This document shows, in pieces, positions 11,903-20,320 of a stretch of 64,000 nucleotides of DNA (position 1 is the stretch's first letter; each line of letters starts with the position of its first letter). Location of the stretch: assembly GCF_004027225.2 (NCBI RefSeq), contig NC_044290.2, positions 11,649,406-11,713,405 of the forward strand, written 5' to 3'. The translations under genes were made by a program, and so were the position numbers. Origin of the DNA: Strigops habroptila. Taxonomy: Eukaryota > Chordata > Aves > Psittaciformes > Psittacidae. Below the pieces are notes generated by a model, which was not told the origin of the DNA, searched no databases, and worked only from the letters and a program-made list of their open reading frames with translations.

Positions 11903-13906
11903 TCAGCGCGGGACCCTGCGCCGGGCCTTGGCGCTCGCCTGTGCCACCTCCCGCTGCTGCTGCTTGCGCCTCTGGAGGTCCCTGTAGGCCTGGATGACAC
12001 GAGCTCTCTCCTCCGCCACGATGCGCTGCCGAGCCATGGACACGGGCGCTGCCGGGGCCGCCGGGCTCTGGCCCAGGCGCGGTGTCAGCAGGAGCCGCTT
12101 CCGTCCAGCCTGCGGGCAGGGACAGGGCAGGTCAGTGGGGATGGAGGGTGGAAAAGGCAGGACCAGGCTCTGGGGAGCTGTCACCATGAGGCTGAGGCCG
12201 CCACTGGCCTTCCGGGAGTGATGTCCAGCACAAGGGAGGTGGTGACCCAGGTCCAGCCCCGCGGGTACCAGAGGGGAGAGCTGAGGGGTAGGAGCCATCA
12301 CCCCCCCCCGATCTCACCTGCTCTGCAGGGCCCTGGCCCCTGGGCCGTGATGTGATGGTGGGTGGCTGCGTGACCACGTCCCCAAATGCCACTGTGTCTA
12401 AGAGAGAAGCAGACACCCGCGTCAGACAGTGGCACCCTGGAATACCCACCATACACTGTCAGGGAAAACAGTGACCCCAGCCACCCCAGAGCCAGACCCA
12501 CCTTGGAACAGGCTCTTCTCCAGCATGGCCTCTTTCTTCTCCTCCTTCTTCTTCCGAGCTTTTTCCAGCTTCTTATTCTGAAACCTGAAGAGCTGCGTTA
12601 TGGCCAGGACTTGCGACCAAACAAGAAGCAAGTAAGTGAGTTCCTACCCCATGGGATCCCCCCAAAACCAAGGGCCCCACAGCTCTCCCCCCAGCTCGAG
12701 CCCAGCCAGCAATTCAGTCCCATGTAGAGGAGGTCCACAGCCCTCCACCTGCACCCCAGGCACTGCTGGATGCTGGACCAGTGCTGCAGCACCAGCAAAG
12801 CACCCACCACACACCCCAAACCGGGCAGGGGGACAAGCCCCATCCACCCCAGCAGCCGCGGGGGCCTTGCTCTCACTCTTTCTTCCTCTTGGACTTCTCC
12901 GGTGCCACCGGCTCCTTCTCAGGCTCCCGCTGCAGCTGGTTCTCGGTGAGGAACAGGATGCGCTGCACCTCCTGCTCCATGCGGCACATGTAGGAGCGCT
13001 CCGACTCCCCCTTCCCTCTCCTGAACTTGGGGACGGGGACCTCTCCCTGGGCTTTGGGGGCCTTGGACTTGGGCTGCTGCTTCTTCTCTAGGAGAGACGG
13101 GTGGCATTACGGCAGCAGTGATGGCTGGGGGCTCCCTCCCGCTGCAGGGCAGGGATGGGACATCACTGGGGGAAGGAGGATGCTGCGCTGCGGGATCCAG
13201 CTGTGCCAAGGGCTGCTCAGTCCGGCTCTGTATCCCACCTGCCGCCTTCTGCTTCCTGGGATCCGGGCGCTTCATGGCCTCACGGCTCCGGATGAGCTCC
13301 CGCAGGCGGAAAGGGATCTCCTGCTCGTCGGGGTGCTTGGGCTTCATGTTGTCCAACTTCTGCTTCCTGGTAGAGAACGGACACCGTGTGAGGACTGTCC
13401 TGAAGCACCGGGATCCAGGCACGGTGCGACACCGGGATTTGGGCATAGCAGCGACCTGGACACCGAGAACCGAGCATGGAGGGACATGGGGACCGGGGCA
13501 CGGCAGGACACCGGAGCTCCTGCACCTGGTGAGGCACCAGCTGGCCCGGGCACGGCGGGACACCGGGACCCAGCTCCCGGGAACGGGGCCCCCGACAGAG
13601 CCCAACCGGGCTCCGAGACCAGCGTGGGTCCAAGCCTGATCCCGAAGGGATTCCCCCGAGCACTGACCTACTGCGCTGAAGGGCGGCTGGTCCCGGTGCC
13701 GGTCCTTGTCTCTGTCCCGATCCCGGTCCTGATCTCTGTTTCTGTCCCGATCCCGGTCCCGATCTCTGTTTCTGTCCCGATCCCGATCTCTGTTTCTGTC
13801 CCGGTCCCGGTCCCGATTTCTGACCCTGTCTCAATCCCGGTCCCTGTCCCGATCCCGGTCGCGGTCGCGGTCGCGGTCCCGGTGCCGGTCCCGGTCCCCG
13901 GCCCAT
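11903..13906 (-). CDS. CCDC137: coiled-coil domain-containing protein 137, six exons
   Basis: Basic nucleolar/chromosome-periphery protein that in mammals can sequester retinoic acid receptor (family knowledge). Minus-strand exons are 13906-13668, 13366-13239, 13087-12877, 12584-12502, 12397-12318 and 12109-11903, in frame throughout, giving 315 residues (human 289). The family core [20 protein letters not shown] lies in exon 2. [20 protein letters not shown] lies in exon 3. The lysine/glutamate coiled coil [15 protein letters not shown] is in exon 4, and the C-terminal [20 protein letters not shown] is in exon 6. Exon 1 is mostly a low-complexity tandem repeat rich in Gly, Pro, Gln, Arg and Ser. 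Its frame is fixed by the exon 1/2 junction. The first ATG in that frame is at 13906, 172 bases from the OXLD1 start. Confidence 0.92.
13680..13880. repeat. CCDC137: minisatellite inside CCDC137 coding exon 1
   Basis: On the minus strand, GGGACC/GGGATC hexamers alternate with an 18-base unit containing CAGAAACAGAGAT. In the coding frame this reads [18 protein letters not shown]. The other two minus-strand frames are also open (GTGTET-type and RDRDRD-type). Copy number is likely variable and assembly length may be unreliable. Confidence 0.85.
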
Positions 13907-14078
13907 GGCTCCGCCGCTCCCCACGTGTCGCCCCCACCGCCTCTTCCGCCTTCCTCCGCCCCTGCCCCGCCCCCTGCTCCTTATTGGTCACACGCCTCAC
14001 CGCTCCTCATGAACCGGCCTGCCATTGGCTGGGAGAGCTGTCACTCAGGCGGGGCCAGTCCGGGCGTGCAGTGGCCGG
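13907..14078. promoter_or_regulatory. bidirectional CCDC137/OXLD1 promoter
   Basis: Only 172 bases separate the two start codons. Two inverted CCAAT boxes (ATTGG at 13983-13987 and 14024-14028) lie 41 bases apart in GC-rich DNA with no TATA box. This is the usual design of a divergent housekeeping promoter bound by NF-Y. The same gene pair is divergent in human. Confidence 0.75.
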
Positions 14079-15095
14079 ATGTTGTTGCGCCGGGCCCGGG
14101 GGCTGCCGGGGGCGCGCCGGGGGGTGAGGGGGGACCCGGGGGGGGGGCAACGGGAGGAGGGGGTCAAAGGGAGGGCCTGGTGGGGTGCTGGGGCCGGGAG
14201 GGTCTATGGGGGGGGACATGGGGTCCTGGGGGTGTAGTGGGGGGTGCAGGGAGTGGGGTAAAGGGCTGGGGGGGACAAGGGGGAGCTGGGGGGGGGGTAA
14301 GGAGGTGCTGGGGGTGTGATATGAAGGAGTGGGGGGTAATGGGTGCTGGGAATAGATTGGGGGGGCTGATGAAGGGACAGGGGTGAGCTGGGGGGGCAAG
14401 AGGGTGCTGGGGATGAGGAGAGCTGAGTGGGGTGATAAGGGGGAGCTGGGGTGAATAAGGGGTGCTGGGGATGAGTTGGGGGGCTAAGGACGAATTGGGG
14501 GTTAGGGGGATGACATGGGAGAGCTGGGGGGATAAAGGGGTGCTGGGGATGGGGGGCTGAGGGGGAGAAGAAGGGGGACCTGGGAGGATGGAGGGTGCTG
14601 AGGATGGAGAGGAGGATGAGGGGGGCTGTGTGCTCTGCGGGGGGGTTGGTGGTGGGGGCAGGGTGCCGGGGTAGGGCTGTCCCCATGTGTCCCCCCAACT
14701 GGTGTCAGTGTCTTGGTTCTCAGGAGCCCCCGGATGGCACCGGCAGCCGCGGGGGGGTGCTGGGGGCAGGGTCCCCCCACTCCCACCCCACCAACACCTC
14801 CAGCATTCGGGAGCGCTCGGACACGCCGGCAAAGGACAGCGGCACCTCGGGCACCGCAGGGAGCAATGGCAGCGTGGGGGGGACCCGAGGTGACGAGGGG
14901 CTTCCCCCTCCACCGACCCACTGCTGCGGGACCGGCTGCCCCAACTGCGTGTGGATCGGGTACGTGGAGGAGCTGCTGCAGCGGTACCGGGACGGCGGGA
15001 CCCGCGCCCTGGCGGCCGTGGAGGAGCACGTGGAGGACGAGAGCATTAAAGCGATCCTCAGGATGGAGATCAGGCTGCGCATGGGGAAGGACTGA
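14079..15095 (+). CDS. OXLD1: oxidoreductase-like domain-containing protein 1
   Basis: Small, probably mitochondrial protein with the Oxidored-like domain; its reaction is unknown. Exons are 14079-14123 ([15 protein letters not shown], an arginine-rich presequence) and 14724-15095, joined in phase 0, giving 138 residues (human 147). The domain signature [20 protein letters not shown] holds cysteines at about 82, 83, 87 and 90. It is followed by the conserved [19 protein letters not shown] and [11 protein letters not shown]. The middle, residues 16-78, is Ser/Gly/Thr-rich and looks unstructured. The single intron is an unusually G-rich repeat tract. The C-terminal half matches the family strongly; the N-terminal exon rests on position, phase and resemblance to the human start. 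Confidence 0.9.
14124..14660. repeat. OXLD1: G-rich tandem-repeat tract filling the OXLD1 intron
   Basis: Degenerate units of about 20-30 bases such as GGGTGCTGGGGATGAGTTGG recur, with runs of four to nine G on the plus strand. The tract has many possible G-quadruplex runs. No gene lies inside it; the long minus-strand proline frames are compositional. Confidence 0.8.
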
Positions 15096-15865
15096 GCATC
15101 CCCTGGCCCCCCCAAAGCCGATGGGGACCCCCCCCAAGGGAGCCTCTGCTCCAGGTTGGGCAGTAGGATACAGACTGGCCTTGTTTGAAGTGTTTCTGTG
15201 TGTGTTGGGCTCGTGTTGTGATGGGCTGGGCACAGCCTGAGCCCCGCCAAGGACCTGCGTGGCATCACCCCATGGGCAGGCAGCGGCTCACGCATGTCCT
15301 GAGCGCCCTGGGGTGGTAAATCCCACCCAAGGGCAGGCGGTGCGTGTCCCCCCCCCCCGGTGTCACTGCTCTTGCCCCGTCCTTGCGCTCCCAGCTTGGG
15401 CTTTAAGCATCATTTGCGTCTTGTCTGTGACCTGGTGAATGGGGAGGGCTGGGGTGCCGCGCCGGACCCCCCCTCACCGCGGCCATAAGCCTCTTAGGGG
15501 CTTCTCTGGTGCGAAGGGAGGCACAGGCAGTGTGCGGCCCCCAGCACGTGGGGCCTGCAGCCTCCAAGGGCACCGGCACCGAGGTCACAGCCTCACGGGC
15601 TGTTCCTGGTGCCTTTTCTTCCTTAGTTGCCTTTGTTTCCATGTTAAACCCCATCAGTTTGGCTCAGCACATCCCTGCTCCATCCTGCCCATGTGGGCTG
15701 GGGGCTCGGAGGCTCCTGGCCATCGGGATGAGCTTCCCCACGGAGCCACCAAGCCCTGGGGCAGCGCTGAGGACGCCCAAGCTGGAGGCAGCAGTTGGCA
15801 CCAGGGCCCTGCTCCGTGCCACAGGAGTGGCCGGTTCTGCCGGCTTCATAGGAAACGCTCCCAGA
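15096..15865. other. OXLD1 3' region and intergenic DNA
   Basis: No canonical AATAAA is obvious directly after the OXLD1 stop, so its 3' end cannot be placed. The stretch is otherwise unique sequence without recognisable exons. It leads into the homeodomain-motif block upstream of PDE6G. Confidence 0.4.
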
Positions 15866-15867
15866 TC

Positions 15868-15985
15868 CCTGTAATCCTATTTGTTGGAGTGCAACTAATT
15901 GCAATTAGTGGCAGGGGCTGAAGTTCAATTAAAGTGTACTGAGATTATTCCTTTTTGTAATTGCTTTAGGGCTGGGATTAAGGGA
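15868..15985. promoter_or_regulatory. homeodomain/CRX motif cluster, candidate photoreceptor enhancer
   Basis: An AT-rich island in GC-rich surroundings. It contains TAATCC (15872-15877), a perfect 16-bp dyad ACTAATTGCAATTAGT (15894-15909), TTCAATTAAAG, GAGATTATTCC, TGTAATTGC and GGGATTA (about 15974-15980). TAATCC/GGATTA are CRX/OTX core sites, and TAAT-N4-ATTA suits a paired-class homeodomain dimer. It lies about 1.3 kb upstream of the rod gene PDE6G. Enhancer activity is inferred from motifs and position only. Confidence 0.5.
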
Positions 15986-16265
15986 AGCTTTGGAGTGATA
16001 CCATCCCGTGTTCGGTGGGGCTGCCCAGCCACTCTTCTGCCAGATTTTGGTGCAATTTGGGGTGAAGGCACCTATGTTGGCACCGGTAGGGATGAATCCA
16101 TCCCTGGCAGGGCAGAATCCACCCGGTCCAGGATGGATTCTGGAAGTGCCTGCAGGCAGGAACCCAACAGCAGCATCCCTGGGATCAAGGGGCACTGGGG
16201 TGACCTTTGGGGAGCAGGGTGTCCCCCTCGGTGATTTGGGATCCTGACACCATCATTCCCAGCGG

Positions 16266-16465
16266 CACTAATCCAGACCCCCCCATCCTGCGGGGAAGGA
16301 CACCAGATTACCCCTGCGAGAAGCAGGGACGTGAGTAATCCTATTACCCGGAGCAGGATAAATCTGCCCTCCCCTAAAAGCCCCCCCAGAGCTCTGCAGG
16401 GCACGGGCTGGCAGGACAGAGGGGCCCTGCGGAGCAGCGCTGGCCTCGGGGACCGCGGCGGCCAG
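16266..16465 (+). promoter_or_regulatory. PDE6G: PDE6G promoter and probable non-coding exon 1
   Basis: Two TAATCC sites (16269-16274 and 16336-16341) and a GATTA (16306-16310) precede a weak TATA-like CTAAAAG (16374-16380). A near-perfect donor, CAG/GTAAGT, ends an exon at 16465. It would join the acceptor at 17171-17172 and give a leader of about 66 bases before the start codon. A non-coding first exon is also what I recall for mammalian PDE6G. Confidence 0.55.
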
Positions 16466-17238
16466 GTAAGTTGGGGCTCTGCTCCATGCAGGATGGGACC
16501 CGGTCCCGGTGGCACTGGGACACACTGGGATGGGACAGTGCTTTGCTCCAGGCAGGAGCTCGCTGTTGGGTCCTGTTCCTGCAGCCGGGAGCCGGGTGTT
16601 TTTGGCATCTCCCCAGGCCAGATCCCATAGCCTGGACCCCATAGTGGGGCTGAACCCCTTTGCATCGGTGCTGGATCTCACACCCAGCTCATGGTGTGGC
16701 TGTGGTGCTTAGAGGCACAACCACAGCAGGATGTGCTGCCCTGCAATGTCCATCTGCCCCAGCCGCCTGCATCCCAGCACGGATCCGGAGGGATCTGCAG
16801 CATGGGGTGCCCACCATTCCCAAATCCCATCCTGTTATCCTGACGGACACTTTGCTCCCATGCTTTTGGCACTCGCGGCTCAGCACAAACCCCAGCATGA
16901 GCCGTGGCGGAGGGTCCCAGCAGTGGCTCCATCCATGCCAGGGTAGGGGGCAAGGGCTGGAGGAACAGCCCCGAGGGATGCAGCAGCTCTATTTCCCCAG
17001 GGATGCCCTTCCCTGACTTTGGGGAAAGGGGATTATCGGGCTCTGAGCTGGACTAAGTCAAGGCTGCGGGGAGGGGGCTCTGCCAGGGGGTGGATCAGTG
17101 ATAACCGAGGGGTGCGGGGGGGGCACACAGGGTGGTAGGAGAAGCCGCTGCCCCCACATCTCCCCTCATCAGGTGTGAGGAGCCGTCCAGCGCCAGACCC
17201 ACAGCGACCGGGGGCCAGCTGCCATCCCCAGCAGAGCC

Positions 17239-17702
17239 ATGAGCCTGGAGCCCCCCAAGTTGGAGGTCAAGTCAGCCACGAGGGTGATGGGGGGACCCGC
17301 CACCCCCCGGAAGGGACCACCCAAGTTCAAACAGAGGCAGACGAGGCAGTTCAAAAGCAAGCCCCCCAAGAAGGGGGTGCAGGGGTGAGTGGGGCAGGGA
17401 CGCGGGGGGACACGGCTCTATGTGCCGGCGTGGGGCAGGGGGGGCTGGATGGGGGTCAGCGCAGACACTGTCTCTCTTTGCAGGTTCGGCGACGACATCC
17501 CGGGCATGGAGGGGCTGGGAACAGGTACGGGGGTCCCGTCCCCCCTTCACAGTGGGTTGGGAATGGGGCTCGCTGCAGCCTGCAATGGGGCGGTTGTGCT
17601 GACACAGGCTCTCTCCTCTCCCCAGATATCACCGTCATCTGTCCCTGGGAAGCCTTCAGCCATCTGGAGCTGCACGAGCTGGCGCAGTACGGCATCATCT
17701 AG
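17239..17702 (+). CDS. PDE6G: rod cGMP phosphodiesterase inhibitory gamma subunit
   Basis: Gamma subunit that holds rod PDE6 alpha/beta inactive until transducin binds. Exons are 17239-17384, 17484-17524 and 17626-17702, giving 87 residues, exactly the mammalian length. The polycationic region (residues 24-45, [18 protein letters not shown]) is intact, with both regulatory threonines, T22 and T35. [13 protein letters not shown] forms exon 2. The C-terminal inhibitory segment has W70 and ends in LAQYGII. The N-terminus MSLEPPK and the neighbours (OXLD1, TSPAN10, NPLOC4) identify PDE6G rather than cone PDE6H. It is convergent with TSPAN10 and lies downstream of CRX-like sites. Confidence 0.97.
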
Positions 17703-17797
17703 GCAGGCTGCGGCCACCACTGCCCTCCCGCCCCGTAGTGCTGTGTAGGTAGAGCCTGCCCCGTCCTCACGGAGGGGCTCAGCCTGGAGAAACACTC

Positions 17798-17803
17798 ATT
17801 AAA
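17798..17803 (+). terminator. PDE6G: ATTAAA polyadenylation signal of PDE6G
   Basis: It lies 96 bases after the PDE6G stop and is followed by AAACGAGC and a GT-rich stretch (GGTGTGGTGC). The short 3' UTR leaves about 110 bases to the opposing TSPAN10 signal. Confidence 0.75.
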
Positions 17804-17915
17804 ACCCAAAACGAGCACGAGGAGCCTGGTGTGGTGCTATGGGGTTGGCAGGGATGTGCATGGAAAGCGAGGTGCGATGGACAGGACACGGGTGGGGTTT
17901 GGCTTTCTGACAAGG

Positions 17916-17921
17916 TTTATT
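17916..17921 (-). terminator. TSPAN10: AATAAA polyadenylation signal of TSPAN10
   Basis: TTTATT on the plus strand reads AATAAA on the minus strand, 58 bases after the TSPAN10 stop. With the PDE6G signal it marks a tightly packed convergent 3' junction. Confidence 0.75.
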
Positions 17922-17978
17922 CGGGGTCGGATCACCCACCACCATGTCCCCAACCCCACGGTGCCCCCCACCGCACCC

Positions 17979-19367
17979 TCACTCCCGCGTTGTGATGTCT
18001 CCGAGCATCTTCAACGCCATGAGCGCACCGATGGCTTCAACCAGCACCAGCACGGCCGCACCGGCCGCGATGGCACCGGCCTGGCCGCGGAGCCAGGCGC
18101 TGAGCTGAGCCACACAGCCCCCCACGTACACCACGGTGCCGGCCACCACGTCCCCGAGGCGCAGCGCCCCGGCGGCACACAGGGCATTGGCCACGGTGCC
18201 GTTCTGCCACGGGTCCAGGCAGCAGGACGCGGGGACGCTGCACGCCTGCGCTCCCGGGGCGCTGCAGTTGAAGTACCTGTAGGGATAGACAAGGAGAGCG
18301 GCCGGTTCCATGCCCGTGCAGCGCGGGGAGATGCCCATCACTGTACCCACCCCGGTGCCCCCACTCACGGGTTGGCCTCCCAGTCGCGGTAGGAGCCGAG
18401 GCCGCAGCACCGCAGGCTCCGCTGCACCTCATCCACCAGGAAGCGCAGGTCGGGCTCGTCCTGGTAGCGCAGGAGGCAGAGGAGCAGCGCGTCCCGCAGC
18501 GCGTCCCGCAGCCGGTGCCGTGCCGCCAGCAGCAGCAGCCCCCCCAGCACCTCCAGCCCCGCGAAGGCGAGCACAGCGCCCACAAAGAAGCGCAGCAGGC
18601 AGGGGCTGGAGCGCAGAGCGCCCAGGCAGCCGGCCAGGGACACGGCGCTGGCCCCCAGCCCCGCCAGCACGAAGAGCAGCATGGGGTCAGAGCCCAGCGG
18701 GACAAAGCGCTCCCCGGCCAGCGAGCCCTTGGCCAGCAGCCCCCAGACCCCCGTGGCCAGGGCCAGCAGCCCCAGCAGGAGGAAGAGCAGGTTCCAGAGG
18801 AAGGCCAGGTACCGCACGCACTGGCTGAAGGTGCTCGGTGCGGGGGGGATGCGGCAGCTCACACCAGGGTCTGACTCTGCTGCGGGAAGGTCCGTGTCTC
18901 CATCATTGTCATCATCAGAGGAGGAGTAGGGCAGCTCCACCAGCCTGGACACCTGCGTGGACACACAAGCTGCTCATAACCATTAGGGCAGCCCCCCCCA
19001 AAATGTACCCCCTGTCCCGCATCCAGGTGCTGTCACAAGCTCCAGGAGCCACCATGCACCCCCAGCACAGGGTACCCCACATCCACCCCATGTGCGACCC
19101 ATCACAGAGAGCCCAGCGACTGAGAAATGGAGAGTAGGTGCTCTCCCGGAGACCCTGCCCCTAACAGGGACCCCTGGGTTCATCCCTATGGAGACGCCCA
19201 GGGATGCGGGCGCTGCATGGAGCCAGCACCCAGCGGCCGGGGAACACGGGTGCAGGGGCAGAGGGTCCCAAGGTGGGGACCGGGGGTGCCGGCGTTACCT
19301 GTGGCAGGAGCCGGGTGCTCTCCCCGCGGCCGGCCGCCCCTCGGGGCCGCGCTCTGCCCAGCGCCAT
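17979..19367 (-). CDS. TSPAN10: tetraspanin-10 (oculospanin), a TspanC8 tetraspanin
   Basis: Four-pass membrane protein; TspanC8 members escort ADAM10, and TSPAN10 is known from retinal pigment epithelium and melanocytes. Minus-strand exons are 19367-19299, 18952-18369 and 18276-17979, giving 316 residues. The N-terminus is acidic and cytosolic, followed by TM1 (FLWNLLFLLLGLLALATGV), TM2, TM3, a large loop and TM4. The large loop has the tetraspanin RCCG at about 204-207, then PASCC, and eight cysteines in total (CC, C, C, CC, C, C), as expected for the C8 subfamily. Phases agree at both junctions. Position between PDE6G and NPLOC4 matches human. It is slightly shorter than human (about 355), mainly at the N-terminus. 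Confidence 0.92.
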
Positions 19368-19410
19368 CGTGCTCGCAGCCCGGTGCCGGGGCTCGCAGCG
19401 GTCACGCTCC

Positions 19411-19446
19411 CATCATGTGAGGGGCTGTGGCCGGCGCTTAAATAGG
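19411..19446 (-). promoter_or_regulatory. TSPAN10: TSPAN10 core promoter: TATA-like box and M-box-like E-box
   Basis: On the minus strand, CCCTATTTAAGCG is a TATA-like box at about 19446-19438, 70-80 bases before the start codon. TCATGTGA at 19413-19420 lies at the expected transcription start and matches the CATGTG core used by MITF/TFE factors. MITF control is inferred from the motif and from the pigment-cell expression of the gene. Confidence 0.45.
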
Positions 19447-19819
19447 GCCGCGGCTCCCGGCCCCGCAGCTGGGTCCGATGTGGGTCCGGCCCCACCGCAG
19501 CACCCACACTGGGGCCGGTGGTGCGGGGTGAGCGCGAGGTCAGCCCCCGGCAGAGCCGCCATCCCGCTGCCCGCCCCTCCGGAGCCCACCCGAGCTCCGC
19601 GAGGGGACACCGGGGGACCCCACGGCCGGGCCGGGCTCCGCTGCATGATGCTGGGGGGACCGGTTGTGTGCGGAACGAAAGTGTGGGTGCGGCAGCGCGG
19701 GGGGAACGAATGATGAGGTTGCACCTAGGCAGCGTGGGGGACCGCTACGGGTGTAGCACCGAGGCAGCGAAGGGGGACGGCTATGGTGGGTGCACCGCCC
19801 AGCCCCGCCCGGAGTAGGA

Positions 19820-20320
19820 ACCCTCAAGCAGCGGAACGCGTGTGGCGGGGCGCGGGGCCCGGGCGGAGCTAGCGCAGGCGGCGGGCCGGGCCCGGGAGGC
19901 GGCGGGCCTGGAGCAGGGCCGGGCCGGGGCGGGCGGCGGAGCGGGGCGGGCAGGGCCGGACCGGGCCGCGGCGGGGCCGGGACGAGGCGGCGGGGCCGGG
20001 ACCCGGCGGGCAGCGCCATGGCCGAGACCATCGTGAGTGGGGCCGGGCGGCGGGGCCGGGGGGAGGGGCGATGAGGCAGCAGATTCGTGCGGGGCGGCGG
20101 GGCTGGGCCGCGCTCCCCCCGCACCGGGGCCGCACCGGGGCCGCCCGGAGCGCGGCTAGCCCGGGGTGCGGCGGTGCTCCCCCCCCACCCCCCCCGGAGC
20201 GTGCGGGGCTCGGCACCGGGAGCCCGGGTCCCGCTCAGCCGAGTCCCGGGGAAGGGGCCCCGTCCCGGCCGGGAGCCGGTGCCGCTGGAGGGGCTCCCGG
20301 TGCCGGGAGGGTGCCCCGTG
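19820..20320 (+). promoter_or_regulatory. NPLOC4: CpG island promoter of NPLOC4
   Basis: Extremely CpG-dense sequence with repeated GGGCGG/GGGCC surrounds the first coding exon (20018-20032). There is no TATA box. It lies about 650 bases from the TSPAN10 start on the other strand, so the two genes are head to head with separate core promoters. Confidence 0.7.

Noticed and set aside
13027-14127. 366-codon plus-strand frame with a [12 protein letters not shown] repeat
   Set aside because: Reverse-strand reading of the CCDC137 exon 1 minisatellite and introns. CCDC137 on the minus strand explains the region exon by exon.
14164-14913. Proline-rich minus-strand frames in the OXLD1 intron
   Set aside because: Direct consequence of the G-rich tandem repeat read on the other strand.
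17239-17702. Cone paralogue PDE6H
   Set aside because: The 87-residue length, MSLEPPK start and position between OXLD1 and TSPAN10 fit PDE6G; PDE6H has a different N-terminus and locus.
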